Positions 22,691-33,117 of a DNA stretch of 64,000 nucleotides are shown piece by piece; positions within the stretch are counted from its first letter, which is position 1; each line of letters begins with the position of its first letter. The notes under the pieces were generated by a model. That model was not told where the DNA came from. It ran no database searches and worked only from the letters and a program-made list of their open reading frames with translations. A program made the position numbers and the translations under genes. This stretch comes from Micropterix aruncella (Eukaryota; Arthropoda; Insecta; Lepidoptera; Micropterigidae): the NCBI GenBank assembly GCA_944548615.1, contig OX155952.1:36574032-36638031 (forward strand), written 5' to 3'.

Positions 22691-24890
22691 TCAGCATTCA
22701 GTATTCAGTATTCAATTTATTCATTCAGAATATACAATAAAAGCATGAATTATGAATTAAAGCTAATTATCGCATATTAGAGTAGATATAAAACGATTAA
22801 AGCATAAATATTAATTCGACAATAGTGCTGACTAAAGTCGACTTTACACGGCAGACAAATAAAAAAAAATCGGTTGTGTCACCCCAAGACTTTCCTGACT
22901 AGTATCCGGGGAGGTGCGAAAAAACAGCGACATTTTTTACTCTAGTACCCCAAATTTGTATGGCAGGTACCCCAAACGTTGGTCGTAAGTACCCCAAAAA
23001 CTAATAGGTTCTTCCGATGGTTAACAGAAGCTTCTATGCCAAATTTTAACTTAGACAGATTAAGCGTCTGGGCGCTATCGCGGAAACTCTTTAAATAAGT
23101 CCATAAATTATAAAATACTCGTACTTACCGAAATTTAGAGTTTCTTAATTATTTTGCCTTGTTAAAGAACCTGACGTCAGGCGGATTTTATAAACGTCAT
23201 CGATCTTACATGTAAAATATTTCGTGATAATTGATATGATATTTGGAGTGATTAAAAACTTTTGGAATCACGGAGTGCAGAGCATTTAGTCAGGCAACTA
23301 TGTATGTGGGAAATATGACGGGTGTGGTGCTTTGAGGGCAAGTTGAATAGTAACGTTAGCAGCGCTTTCGTGCAGTCAAGACTATGCTGTTGACAAAATA
23401 GAGGTCAGATATTGTGCTCCGATTTTGAAAGCTGTCCATTTTATTAAATTTTAATTTGCAATATTAATACTCAAAATTAAAGCCATAGTAGAAGCGTAAC
23501 TCAAAATTGACGCCATAACTTAGAAGTTGTATAAGATAACTGTTTGCAAGACAAGTGGCATACTTTACGCAGAAAGAAAACCTAGGAGCTCGTAGCGTTT
23601 AAAGGTTAAAGATCATGTCTGTCTACTTCATTAAATTTGTGTACTTGTCTGACATAATCCGTCGGGTCCGCCATGGCGCATACATTCAGGAAAGATCCGC
23701 CGAGCGCACCTTATGAAATGGACGAACGTCGCATTTGTCCCTACTTAAATTCTGTTCTTTAAATTGGGTTTATTATTTTTTGTTCCATTTGAGCATTCCG
23801 AGGGTACTATAAAAATTACGTTTCTTACATTAAAAAATATCCATCAAATAGTGATTGGGTACTTTCATGTCCACCTTTTAATATCATTTACGATATACAG
23901 GTTTAAATCAATGTTTTTCCATCTTAATAAATACCATAAATTAAGACTTAGTAGTTTACGAACTAGCAGTAAATGTCTACTTCTTTTGATGAGCTTTCAC
24001 GAAATCTGTCAATCTGTAGTATCTACCTGCGACTGGCTAACAAAGGATGTTGCGATAACATTTGTATAATAAAGTAAATTGATGCGTACAGTTAAAAATA
24101 GTGACAGAATCATATAATGAGTAATAATTAAAACCGCCTCTTTGGACAATATGTAGCTATGCATTAAAAGTAATATAGTCTAAGGCATATTTGTTAAGGC
24201 AGTTAATGCATTTTTATCGAAATGATCTCTCCTCTATATATAACATATTTTTATATCAAAATACTAATAACAACAATAATGAAAAATATTGTAATTAACA
24301 CATTTTTTAAATTATGTGTCAATTAGTATTTTTCAAGCTACCTTTAACAAAAGCAAGTTACTGTGAAATAAATATTTTATTCTAATATTTCACCGAAAAC
24401 ATAGAGTTTGGATATTGGCCGATAGGTTATTTAAGAGATAAGAGAGTAATTTTCTTATTTTAATATGGGTGTAATATGAGCCGATTTCCAACGATAGGAA
24501 AAGATCCCAAGGAAAACAGTCGATTGATACATTGTTAATATAAAATAATGGATACATGAAACCGTGTAAAATAAATAATCAAAGACGGCGGAATTCCACC
24601 CGTGCCAGGCCTTTTATTGGTATGTAGGTTTTCAAACTTTACTTTTTATGTTCATAAATTTCAATATTATTTGTCACATAATAGCTTATTATATTTAAGA
24701 CACAAATATATCTTTAAACATACATATCACACCGACAGATATTTACATAAAAATATTTAGAGTACATTAACATCTAAAAATCAAAATACTCATTTACAAA
24801 GAAAGTTTATACATTACTTATTCTCAATTACTTTCAAGAATCTCATTTACTCAGTAAAATAAGGTACTAATCAGATATTTTCTCAATTTG
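22691..24890. other. About 2.2 kb without recognised gene
   Basis: No gene recognised. The motif TACCCCAAA occurs three times at 22945-23000. An open frame at 23764-24069 is AT-rich, starts with a hydrophobic run and matches nothing I know. Confidence 0.4.
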
Positions 24891-24899
24891 GTTTTAATG

Positions 24900-25310
24900 T
24901 TAAGAATGTTTTGCATCCCTAATATTTGGATTCAAGTTGTTGAAAATAGTCGGCATAATCTCACATACACCGACTGCCTATATTTTGTTAGTGCGTTGCT
25001 TGTCGGACGCAAACCTTTGTCGTGTCTTTTAGGTAAGAGTGTATACTCTGGTTTATTTTGAGACAATCCACGTTTTTCTATATAAATGCCGCCCCCTTCA
25101 ATACATAACCAACAGAAAGGTCAAGTCTTCTGAAGACTTGATCATCTCTCTCTGGGATATCTGGGGGAGCACGTGTAACATAACGAACCGCCCGCTTTTG
25201 CAGAATATATGCCCGCTGGCGATCTGCGGTACAAATCCAGATCTCCGTCCCATATACCCCGGGAGCCCGCGGTATGATTACTTACCTCATCGAGTTGCAG
25301 AATAAAACCG
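24900..25310 (-). pseudogene. LINE ORF2 C-terminal remnant
   Basis: The minus strand reads GVYGTEIWICTADRQRAYIL followed by QKRAVRYVTRAPP and VFRRLDL. This is the pattern G-x-E-x-W ... LQKRAIR of the connection/thumb region downstream of LINE RT domains. A stop follows after GAAFI, and a degraded basic tail continues to about 24900. It is an old fragment; the assignment rests on the QKRA(V/I)R motif and its context. Confidence 0.45.
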
Positions 25311-26084
25311 TTTTAAACGAAAAGTAGACATCAAATAGGTAAGAAAAAAATTGGTCTGCCGGGGCTCAGCTTGGAGGGTTTTATGCTACAGGCATTTCTT
25401 TCCACGCAATTTAATATATTAAATAGGTTGAGAGCCACAGCTCCCAGAAGTCGCCCATTCAACTTTAAAGTAGGTATTAAAGCTGCTTGCAAAACGTGCG
25501 TAAATAACTATATTAGGCCGAAATCACACTTACCATTGCACGATGGGTTGAAACGTCACTTCGGCGAACTTAGGAATCAACTTTGTTTTTTTACTCTTTT
25601 ATTTTTAGCGATGGATATACCTTATTATTGCTAACAATAGTCGGCCTATGTGTTTTTTTCCTAAACTTTGTACTTTGGGCATAAAAAATATTTTCAGATT
25701 TTTTGTATGGGACAGATCTGAAAAAAAATAATGTCTGGTTTGTCCTGATACATCCCGCTTCAAAACTTTTTTTATCTTAATCCTTGTCTCCTCTACAATC
25801 ATTCTGCTTATTCAATAAAAATACAAAAATGAAAACTTTCCAGATGAATGGGTCGGAAAAATGTAAAAAGCACGTATTTCAAAGCATATTTTTTAACTAT
25901 CTTAGGTTATTTAAAACCAAATATTACACGGAATAGTTAGTAAAACTACATGATAAGACAAATAACTGCTTAAAAACTAACAATAGTAGATAGAAAATAA
26001 TGATTTAGGTTTCGGTAAAACCAAGCTCATTCTTCTGCAAAATAAAATCTCTCGAATATAGTTAAATTTAAGCGTAAAACAATG
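25311..26084. other. Stretch without recognised gene
   Basis: No gene recognised. A plus frame at 25371-25634 is open but matches nothing I know. Confidence 0.35.
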
Positions 26085-26605
26085 AATAAAGCACATTGAA
26101 TACATCGGTCAATGTCGTTTAATGTAGGATGACAGTTTGAATTATTTTAAAATTTCGAATGTATCCATTGCTTAAAAAGATGACAAAAGGATGTTGCGCT
26201 CTTTATCAGCCAGCCATTAGATAAAAATAAAAAAAGCTTGTTATGCTATTTTTTATGAAAGAAAGAACTCTAAAACTTCATTCTGGATTAAGAGTTTATA
26301 CTTAAACCTATATGGTATTTAAAAGAATTATTATAAGACAATGGGATAAAATTGTGTAAATTTATAAATAAGTTAAAAGGTTTTGGTGAAATTTGTTGAA
26401 AGAATTCGTATAAATTCATATTCGAATTCGTTTTTTTTCTACACTTTGATGTAGAAATCGGCCTGGAAAATGCTTATAATTAATCGAAGCGTATGTATGG
26501 ATGTGCACATTTTTCGACTGAACTATGCAGGTTTAATGGGATTCGCTTTGTCATTGGTCAACGATCGCCCTTCATTCATCTATTTCAAAACTAAGTTCAT
26601 CCTTT
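26085..26605 (+). repeat. Microsatellite-associated dispersed repeat, copy 2 (blocks permuted)
   Basis: Block A (26085-26240; ATCAGCCAGCCATTA) precedes block B (26418-26605; AGGTTTAATGGGATTCG, CAACGATCGCCCTTCAT), the reverse of the order at 9004-9475. No long AT array is present here. Confidence 0.6.
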
Positions 26606-27497
26606 TCCATTCGGCATTCGGCGATTTATTCAATGGGCTTGGTTCATTGTTTTTCACTGAAATTCAACTCTATTTGAGAGATTTAATTTTGCATATCAGT
26701 CCAATGGTCCTCGATTTATAAACTGACTGACAGGCAGATAAACAGATGTTTCATTTAATAATAAATAAATGGATACTACTACCTCAAATGAACTGATATA
26801 TTGTAATACATACTCATATAAGCGCAACTGGACGCTTCACCGGAAATTCTTTGAAAAACAATGAATTAATTAACTTAAAAAAAAAATTAATCACTTTAAA
26901 AGACGCACTGTGGATTGATAAATGTCTGAAGTCGACGAGTTTCTTTTATGCACTGTTTTTTTTCGAAATATCACTGATGTAGAGAAATATAAATTTTATT
27001 AATGTACAGTTTGCATCGTTTCTCTTTGATGACATGCCAACGCTGGCACAATTATAATCGTAATAAACTTTCGACGCAGCCGAGTGTGTTTACTCATCCC
27101 TCTATCCTAGTAATATCGCATTCAGCAGCTGCACTGTCAGTGTTCTCGACGCATCTGTTGTCATCTACCGTTGCCACATTGTTATTAATCCAACGGTCTA
27201 GCTCGGAAGCATGGTATCTGTATAAAGCTACAACAGATGTTATTGTAATAGCAATACATACACATCACGTAACAAAGGATACGCCGCACTGTGTTTCGCG
27301 TAGAAAACGCTAGATAGATAAATTTAGTTTCAACCTTTCGTTCTAACTATGGTGATAAGTTGTTAAAACAGCCGAATGGCAACGATATCAAGAAGTTGAC
27401 GTCGAAAAATTGAGTGTGAAAGTAAATAATATTATTCATTACATATTTTCGATTCGGTAACACGATAGGAAAATCTCCCTATTTTCCTAGGGTTTCT
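26606..27497. other. Stretch without recognised gene
   Basis: An open frame at 27002-27313 (103 codons, Ser/Thr/His-rich) has no recognisable domain. I do not call it a gene. Confidence 0.35.
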
Positions 27498-27501
27498 TTA
27501 A

Positions 27502-27731
27502 CCCTTCCTATGTGAGCTAACCATTTTTGGTTAGACGCTTTCCGCGCTGTGCTAACTGTAATATTTATTCATTATTATCTTAATTGTTTTACGAGATAAT
27601 GTTGTAACGTTATAATATTTCAAATTTCAATGTGATCATTTTGCAGTTATTCTTTTTTCGATCCGTATAGTAGTTTAAAAGTTATGCGCAAAACTATCCC
27701 GGGCAGAAATTTTACCCCGCCATAGAAGGGG
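27502..27731. mobile_element. Second TTAA-flanked piggyBac-like MITE
   Basis: 230 bp bounded by TTAA (27498-27501 and 27732-27735). Ends CCCTTCCTATG and, inverted, CCCCTTCTATGG. It has CC..GG ends and the TTAA duplication of piggyBac, but its TIR differs from that at 17241, so it is a different family. No coding region. Confidence 0.75.
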
Positions 27732-28087
27732 TTAAAATAATTGTTATTGATGAGTTTTATTAGTAAAGGTAAATGTATATTTATTTACTAAACGTTTGGT
27801 CCTATATATAATAGGGCATTGCAATGCATTCCCAATTTAAGTCATTTTAATCTATTCAAATAATTATTTAGTTATTATTATAAATTATCATTATTGATAT
27901 TATCTATGTAATTGGCGTTTTTCCACACTGGCCACTTTTAATTCATTTTTGTCTTCAGGCGTACAGCCGCTAGCAAAAGCCCAACTTCATCACGTCGCTT
28001 TCACTAATAGCTACTTTTCGGACCTTAACTGCTGTCCGTTCTTTTAAATAAAAATAAAATGTTTATCTTTCAGAGCGGATGAAAGCA

Positions 28088-28642
28088 ATTGTTTGTTTGT
28101 TATTGTTCTCATGTATTGTTCGCGTTACCGCGAGCTAGAACTAACATCGTTCAACACTGCTTCACAGTGCGGACGCTTCGTACCCTAAATGCACTATGTT
28201 CGACTGAGCCAGAATTGGATATTTGGACGGTGAACTTAGCACAACTGAAAAGTATGGTAATGGCATTTCTTAGCAATCAAATAATTAGATAATATGTAGT
28301 ATAAAAATTGTTAAAAAGGAGTAACTAGTATAATAAAAAAGGTTAGATAAACATTAGATATACATATGTAAATATAATCGTTTAATATTACGCTCTAACG
28401 GATGTCTCCGTCTCGTTTGCTAGAATTCGTCTAGAATAATGATTTATATATTAGAATAATAATGATAGTAATAGTAATGGAGTAGAGTAATAATAATATT
28501 ATTAACAGTAGAATTATAATAATAGTCTATAGTAGAATAATAGTTATAATCTAGAATAATAGCCTAGAAAAATAATTAACGATTTGGAATCATCTGTAAG
28601 GTTAATTATGTTTTGGGAAATAAATAAATAAAAAATAAAATA
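28088..28642 (+). mobile_element. 5'-truncated LINE inserted in family M copy 3
   Basis: Bounded by AAAGCA (28082-28087 and 28643-28648); family M copy 2 has one AAAGCA there. It encodes a LINE ORF2 C-terminus (PRARTNIVQHCFTVRTLRTL, LNALCSTEPELDIW, then a stop at about 28292) and ends in an (AAATA)n-type tail. The protein matches in style the Jockey/CR1 terminal block with RTR, LYN and D-I-F/W. It is only the last about 65 residues of ORF2. Confidence 0.75.
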
Positions 28643-28813
28643 AAAGCATTTCTGCTTTTCTCAACCCTCCCCGAATATTCCTTTTAAAATCGACGCGTAT
28701 AACGCTATCGACACAGGTGCAGTTTTCACCATTCCATAATAAGGCCTTTGCGCCTCAGCGTGCTTTATCACCATGGAATTCCAACGCTAGCCAGAGGATA
28801 TATTATTTTTATT

Positions 28814-29594
28814 AACACGCTTTTATTAGGTCGACCTGTATGTAACTAACTATGTAATGGAATCCAAGGTAACTAATTTAACCATTTTCCAAGGATCGTA
28901 GCGTCATGAAAATTGGCAGCTCTATGTAGTTCTGATGACAATATAATAATATGGTACTGTCGAACTGATCTGATGATGGAGTCGGAAGATATGAACTGGA
29001 ACTTCATGATGGAACATTGTATCTTAGTGTGGACTTGTTAGAAAAGTCTTGGAATGAACTTTGACCACGATTAGGTTTCAAGGTCTGATGATGAAGCCGG
29101 AAGATAGGCAATGGCATTCCATGGTGGAATATCGTATCATAGCCGTGTTTGGACTTGTTAGGTCTTGTAATGAACTTTGACTACGATTAAGTTTCAAGGT
29201 CTGATGATGAAGGCGGAAGACAGGAACTGGCATTCCATGATGGAATATCGTATCATAGCCGTGTTTGAGCTTGTGAGAAAGCTCACGTAATGGACTTTGA
29301 AAACAATCAGGTTTCAAGGTTATTATTACAAACCTATTATATATTGACTTGTAAATATTGAGTGTAAATAGTGTAAATATTGACATAGGTGCCTGTATGA
29401 AATGACCATATAGACCTGTACATGGAGAGCGTAAATAGAATAATATTGATATATCTATATACGATGTATATTGACGTGTAAATAGGGTAGTAGGTTGTTA
29501 AAGATCCCACCCAAGCCAAGGTGAGAAACGTGCCTTTTTTGGTTTATACGTTCATTTATAAAAGCGTGTTTTTAGTGTTTTTTTAAACTATTAA
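28814..29594 (+). mobile_element. Variable-monomer element Y, copy 2 (three monomers)
   Basis: Starts AACACGCTTTTATTAGG and ends after ATAAAAGCGTGTTTTTAGTG. Flanked by TTTATT (28808-28813 and 29595-29600); the uninterrupted family M copy has one TTTATT at 22015-22020. It contains three tandem monomers (about 28970-29325), each starting GTCTGATGATG(A/G)AG, followed by a unique segment with repeated TGTAAATA(G/T)TG near 29330-29420. There is no coding capacity beyond monomer artefacts. Confidence 0.8.
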
Positions 29595-29959
29595 TTTATT
29601 CTTATCCGGTCGAGAGTGCCGGTGTAATAACGCCATGAACGGCGCTTGCTGCTATTTGCAGGAATAATAGGGCAGCAAGAACGCAGCATCCGTAGATTAT
29701 ATAAATATACAACGGGGCGCCGCTATCCAGGCGCCACACGCCGATCGTATAAGCAAAGCAACGGCTAGCATCATATATTATATTATCATATTGGAACTAT
29801 CTCGAACTATCCACACTATCAAATTTGTTGTGTACAGCAACGGTCAATGACCCGAACAGACACGTAATGCTTTACACAAACTCAATATGAAATATAACAG
29901 TATATGCCTTTTTTTAAATAAGAACAATAATGTGCATTTTTAAAATATGTTTTTCCAGG

Positions 29960-30356
29960 ACACGTTTACTCTATTACAAAATTGGAGTTTCTTGAGGAAT
30001 GGTTAAAGCACGCTAAAGGCGAGAGAAGCACCCGCCTATTTCAGTTTATTGCAACAATATTTGATCTTACTATAGCGACAGTAAAAGAAATTAAAAGTAA
30101 CTGGACTACTGTTTTCCTGAAGTTTGCCGAGACATGGGTTGTTTTTAGACGTTTCATGGAAAGTTTTTCGGTAAATAATAGAAGGACGGCGAGGACGCAA
30201 AGTTCATTGTATAATTCAACCGTTCTTGCCCTTCTAATTCGTAAGGAGATTGTGAGAGTGGCCGTCGCCGAGGTATACCGCGGCGACAAGGGTTTACGTC
30301 CCACCGTTGGCAGTGGCCAATTACGAATGACGATTTCGGCTTTGCGCGTCGTCTAA
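29960..30356 (+). CDS. Exon-like open frame of unknown function
   Basis: A pyrimidine-rich tract ending TTTTTCCAG (to 29959) looks like a splice acceptor. The frame after it is open for about 130 codons: HVYSITKLEFLEEWLKHAKG, then a segment FIATIFDLTIATVKEIKSNW that resembles a helix-turn-helix, then a Lys/Arg-rich middle, ending at a stop at 30354-30356. No ATG is needed if it is an internal or last exon. GC content is higher than in the surroundings. I do not recognise the family. It could be a remnant of a DNA transposase or simply chance. Confidence 0.25.
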
Positions 30357-30360
30357 TATA

Positions 30361-31149
30361 GTCGATTTGGTTTTCCAATTATAATATAATAAATTATCAA
30401 ATGAATAGTTTTTATAAAGTAAAAATTAGATTACAATAATAAAATAACTTAAGATCACTGTGTTATTTTTTATATCACTCAAAAGTATCTTTAATAAATA
30501 GAAAAAAAATAATGTTTGGCCATAACATTTCTGGAAATTACGTAATTTTTTTCTTATATTTTTTGTATGGAAGTTCCAAAAACTGTCTTAGTGCTATGCA
30601 ATTAGACCATACGCTGGTGTAAATAGTATTTTTTAATATTGAGAATCTAGGTTTTTCAAAAACTGAAGACAAATCTCGCTCGTTTTTATTTTTTTGGAAA
30701 ACAGTAACAGATTAAAGACAATTTACAATTAATATGGAAATAATTTACCAATTTCGTTCTGGCGGAATGATAGATTAAGAACCGGGTTTTTAAAATCCGG
30801 CATAATTGTATTAAAATTCTTTTTCGTGATCTCATAACCAGGCCACAAAATTATGCTTCATATAGCTTTTGGCCGCCACGGCCGCCACGGCCTTTTAACC
30901 TTGATTTTAATAACTAATACTGGATTATTACCCCTATAATTATTAATAAATTTGTAACTTAATATTAAAAACTGGATTTATTTTTATACATTTTATATAA
31001 ATTGTATTATACAAATTATATGTTTTCGATACATTACACCCCCTATTAGTTGATTTATTATTTATAGCACACATATATTAATAATTAACATTGCTTAGGA
31101 ATAATGTAAACAATATATGAGTACAAAACCAACCTACTACTCTCTATCC
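30361..31149. other. AT-rich stretch without recognised gene
   Basis: No gene seen. A short GC run GGCCGCCAC is repeated at 30872-30895. Confidence 0.35.
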
Positions 31150-31577
31150 CTAGTCACAGCAGTGACTTCTTCTCATTCTCTTTCACCGTGCATGGAGCCC
31201 GTCTTTGTAATGCTTTGCCGAAAAATGTGAGAACCGCGCCAAGCATAACAACTTTTAAAAACAGACTCAGAGAGCATTTGAAATCATTAAGATAAATTCC
31301 CTTTCCCCTCCCATTCCCCTCCTTTTAAAACTTTAGCGTCCTTATAGGTGTTAGATTATTTTGATGTGGCAAATCTGTGCCCACAAAGAGTAAAGTATAT
31401 ACTTCTTTCTATCCTCTATTTTATTTGTCATACTCTTTATATAGGTTAAGTTATGTAGTCTACTCGCAAATAATGTTCTTACAATAGTATATGTTAGCTC
31501 TAAAATATTTCCTGCAGGTAATAAGCTCGCCTTTTCTTAAGAATAAAGAGTTTTATTATTATTATTATTATTATTAT
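31150..31577 (+). mobile_element. LINE 3' end with (TTA)n tail
   Basis: Encodes HGARLCNALPKNVRTAPS and TTFKNRLREHLKSLR, then a stop at 31293-31295. This is the standard CR1/Jockey ORF2 C-terminal end (G-x-x-L-x-N-x-L-P ... F-K-x-x-L-x-x-H-L). A 280-bp 3' UTR ends at GAATAAAGAG followed by (TTA)n at 31552-31577. It is strongly 5' truncated, with no intact gene. Confidence 0.7.
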
Positions 31578-31774
31578 AAAAAACAAATGTTGTTCCAATA
31601 TTGGCTTGATCAACATTGACATTTAACTTAAACCAGTGTCATGCACTGGAAATTTGTGAGAAATATCGGTATCTAAGATGAATTCTGTTATCGAGACATG
31701 ATCTTATAGCTACACTGAAAAGTTTGAAGTCTCATAAGATATGGAAGTTAGAGTTACGCCAAATATGCTTTACC

Positions 31775-32010
31775 ATTAACACCCTTATACCACCACTATG
31801 TAAAGATACTCATTCTGTGCTAGCACTGCGATAGAAAGTTTAGTATGCGCCCGGTCGCCGGCGCGAGCGGAAGATGAATCGTGCCTGACGCTTCGTCAAC
31901 GCTGTATTTTTATTGGTCGAACCCTATAAAATTGACCCCGCCTATTTCTTCTCGTGTTCGCCCATTTCGGATATTTTTCTGAGTTCTTATATCGCCTTAA
32001 CGAATGCATT
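31775..32010 (+). repeat. Dispersed repeat family Z, copy 2
   Basis: Inverted relative to 11935-12205, with the same ordered blocks (ATACCACCACT, GTGCCTGACGCTTCGTC, TTTTTATTGGTCGA). Confidence 0.75.
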
Positions 32011-32569
32011 GAATTTGTAGATTTTTATCTCTAAAGGAATTGATGAAAAATTATTGTTCGAAAATTAAGGGATTTTTTATAGAAAATTTGAACAACAGCC
32101 ATTTTTTGTAGAGAAGTATTTCTGTATTTGACTAAAATATCAACCTTTACTTTATTATCTGTCAGATTCTAGGCCACGAGAGGTATAAAAGAGCGTTTAT
32201 CGCGTAAAGTAGGAAAACGCGTAATTGCAATCGCTATTGTGCAACAAAATAAAAGATTGTTGTATTAAATATTTATTTATTATAATAAAATTGCTCATTT
32301 TAGACAAAACATAATTAAAATAAATGACTACCTAATTATATGGTAAAAACTTAAATCTTAACTAAAGTTCTTGATTGTAGGCAACTTTTTCTAAAAACTT
32401 CCCTCTTAAGGCTAATTTTGGACAGTAACTCAAATTTAGGAATAATTCAGAACCGGCGACCAACGAGACAAGTTTTAGAAAATAGCTTAATAATACCCAG
32501 AAGGAAAACATAATTTGCACAAAGACATTACTCTTTCATTGCGCCGAGATTTTACAATCTGATCAATAT
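32011..32569. other. AT-rich stretch without recognised gene
   Basis: No gene seen. Confidence 0.35.
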
Positions 32570-32958
32570 GGAAATAAAAATGAATTTGACATTTAGGGAA
32601 TTCAAAAATAAATTAAAGGAATGGTTATCGAATCATGACAGACTAACCATATATCAAATGTTAGAAATAATAGTATAATAAAACTTAGGTGCACAAATTA
32701 TTAACATATTTTTAAACATGTATGTTAAGTATATTTTAACATTGAACTAACTACCAAAAATTATTTGACTTTGACAATGAAGTATACTTTTTAGACTAGG
32801 TATTGTTATATTAATAAATATTAATGACTGTTTCTTTCTTTTCTCACATAAGCAAAAGGTTAAGGTTTTGCCATTCGGTTTCTGTTATTTTTATAAGCTA
32901 ATCAATGTTTCATAGTAATTAATTCTTAAATAAATAAATAAATAAATAAACTAATAAT
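32570..32958 (+). mobile_element. LINE 3' end with (AAAT)n tail
   Basis: One frame reads NLTFREFKNKLKEWLSNHD and ends at a stop near 32677. This is the terminal F-K-x-K-L-K-x-W/H-L helix of LINE ORF2. The 3' UTR ends in (AAAT)n at about 32930-32950. No other part of the element is present. Confidence 0.55.
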
Positions 32959-33117
32959 AAACGGGTGTTTTAAATTTTGAAATGCAAACAGTGCCCTTAA
33001 TGCTAAGAAATATTAAACATTTTGGACAAAGCTTTAAGTCTCATTAGTTATAGAGAATGGTATTGATAATAGTAATAATTACGGTGAGTTATTGTCAATG
33101 TCATCCTTTTTATACGG

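Larger units (their letters stand above)
27815..29870 (+). repeat. Repeat family M, copy 3 (split by two insertions)
   Basis: Family M pieces at 27815-28087, 28643-28813 and 29595-29870 join exactly into the sequence found intact at 21525-22285. The intervening parts are a LINE 3' end (28088-28642) and element Y copy 2 (28814-29594). Confidence 0.8.
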
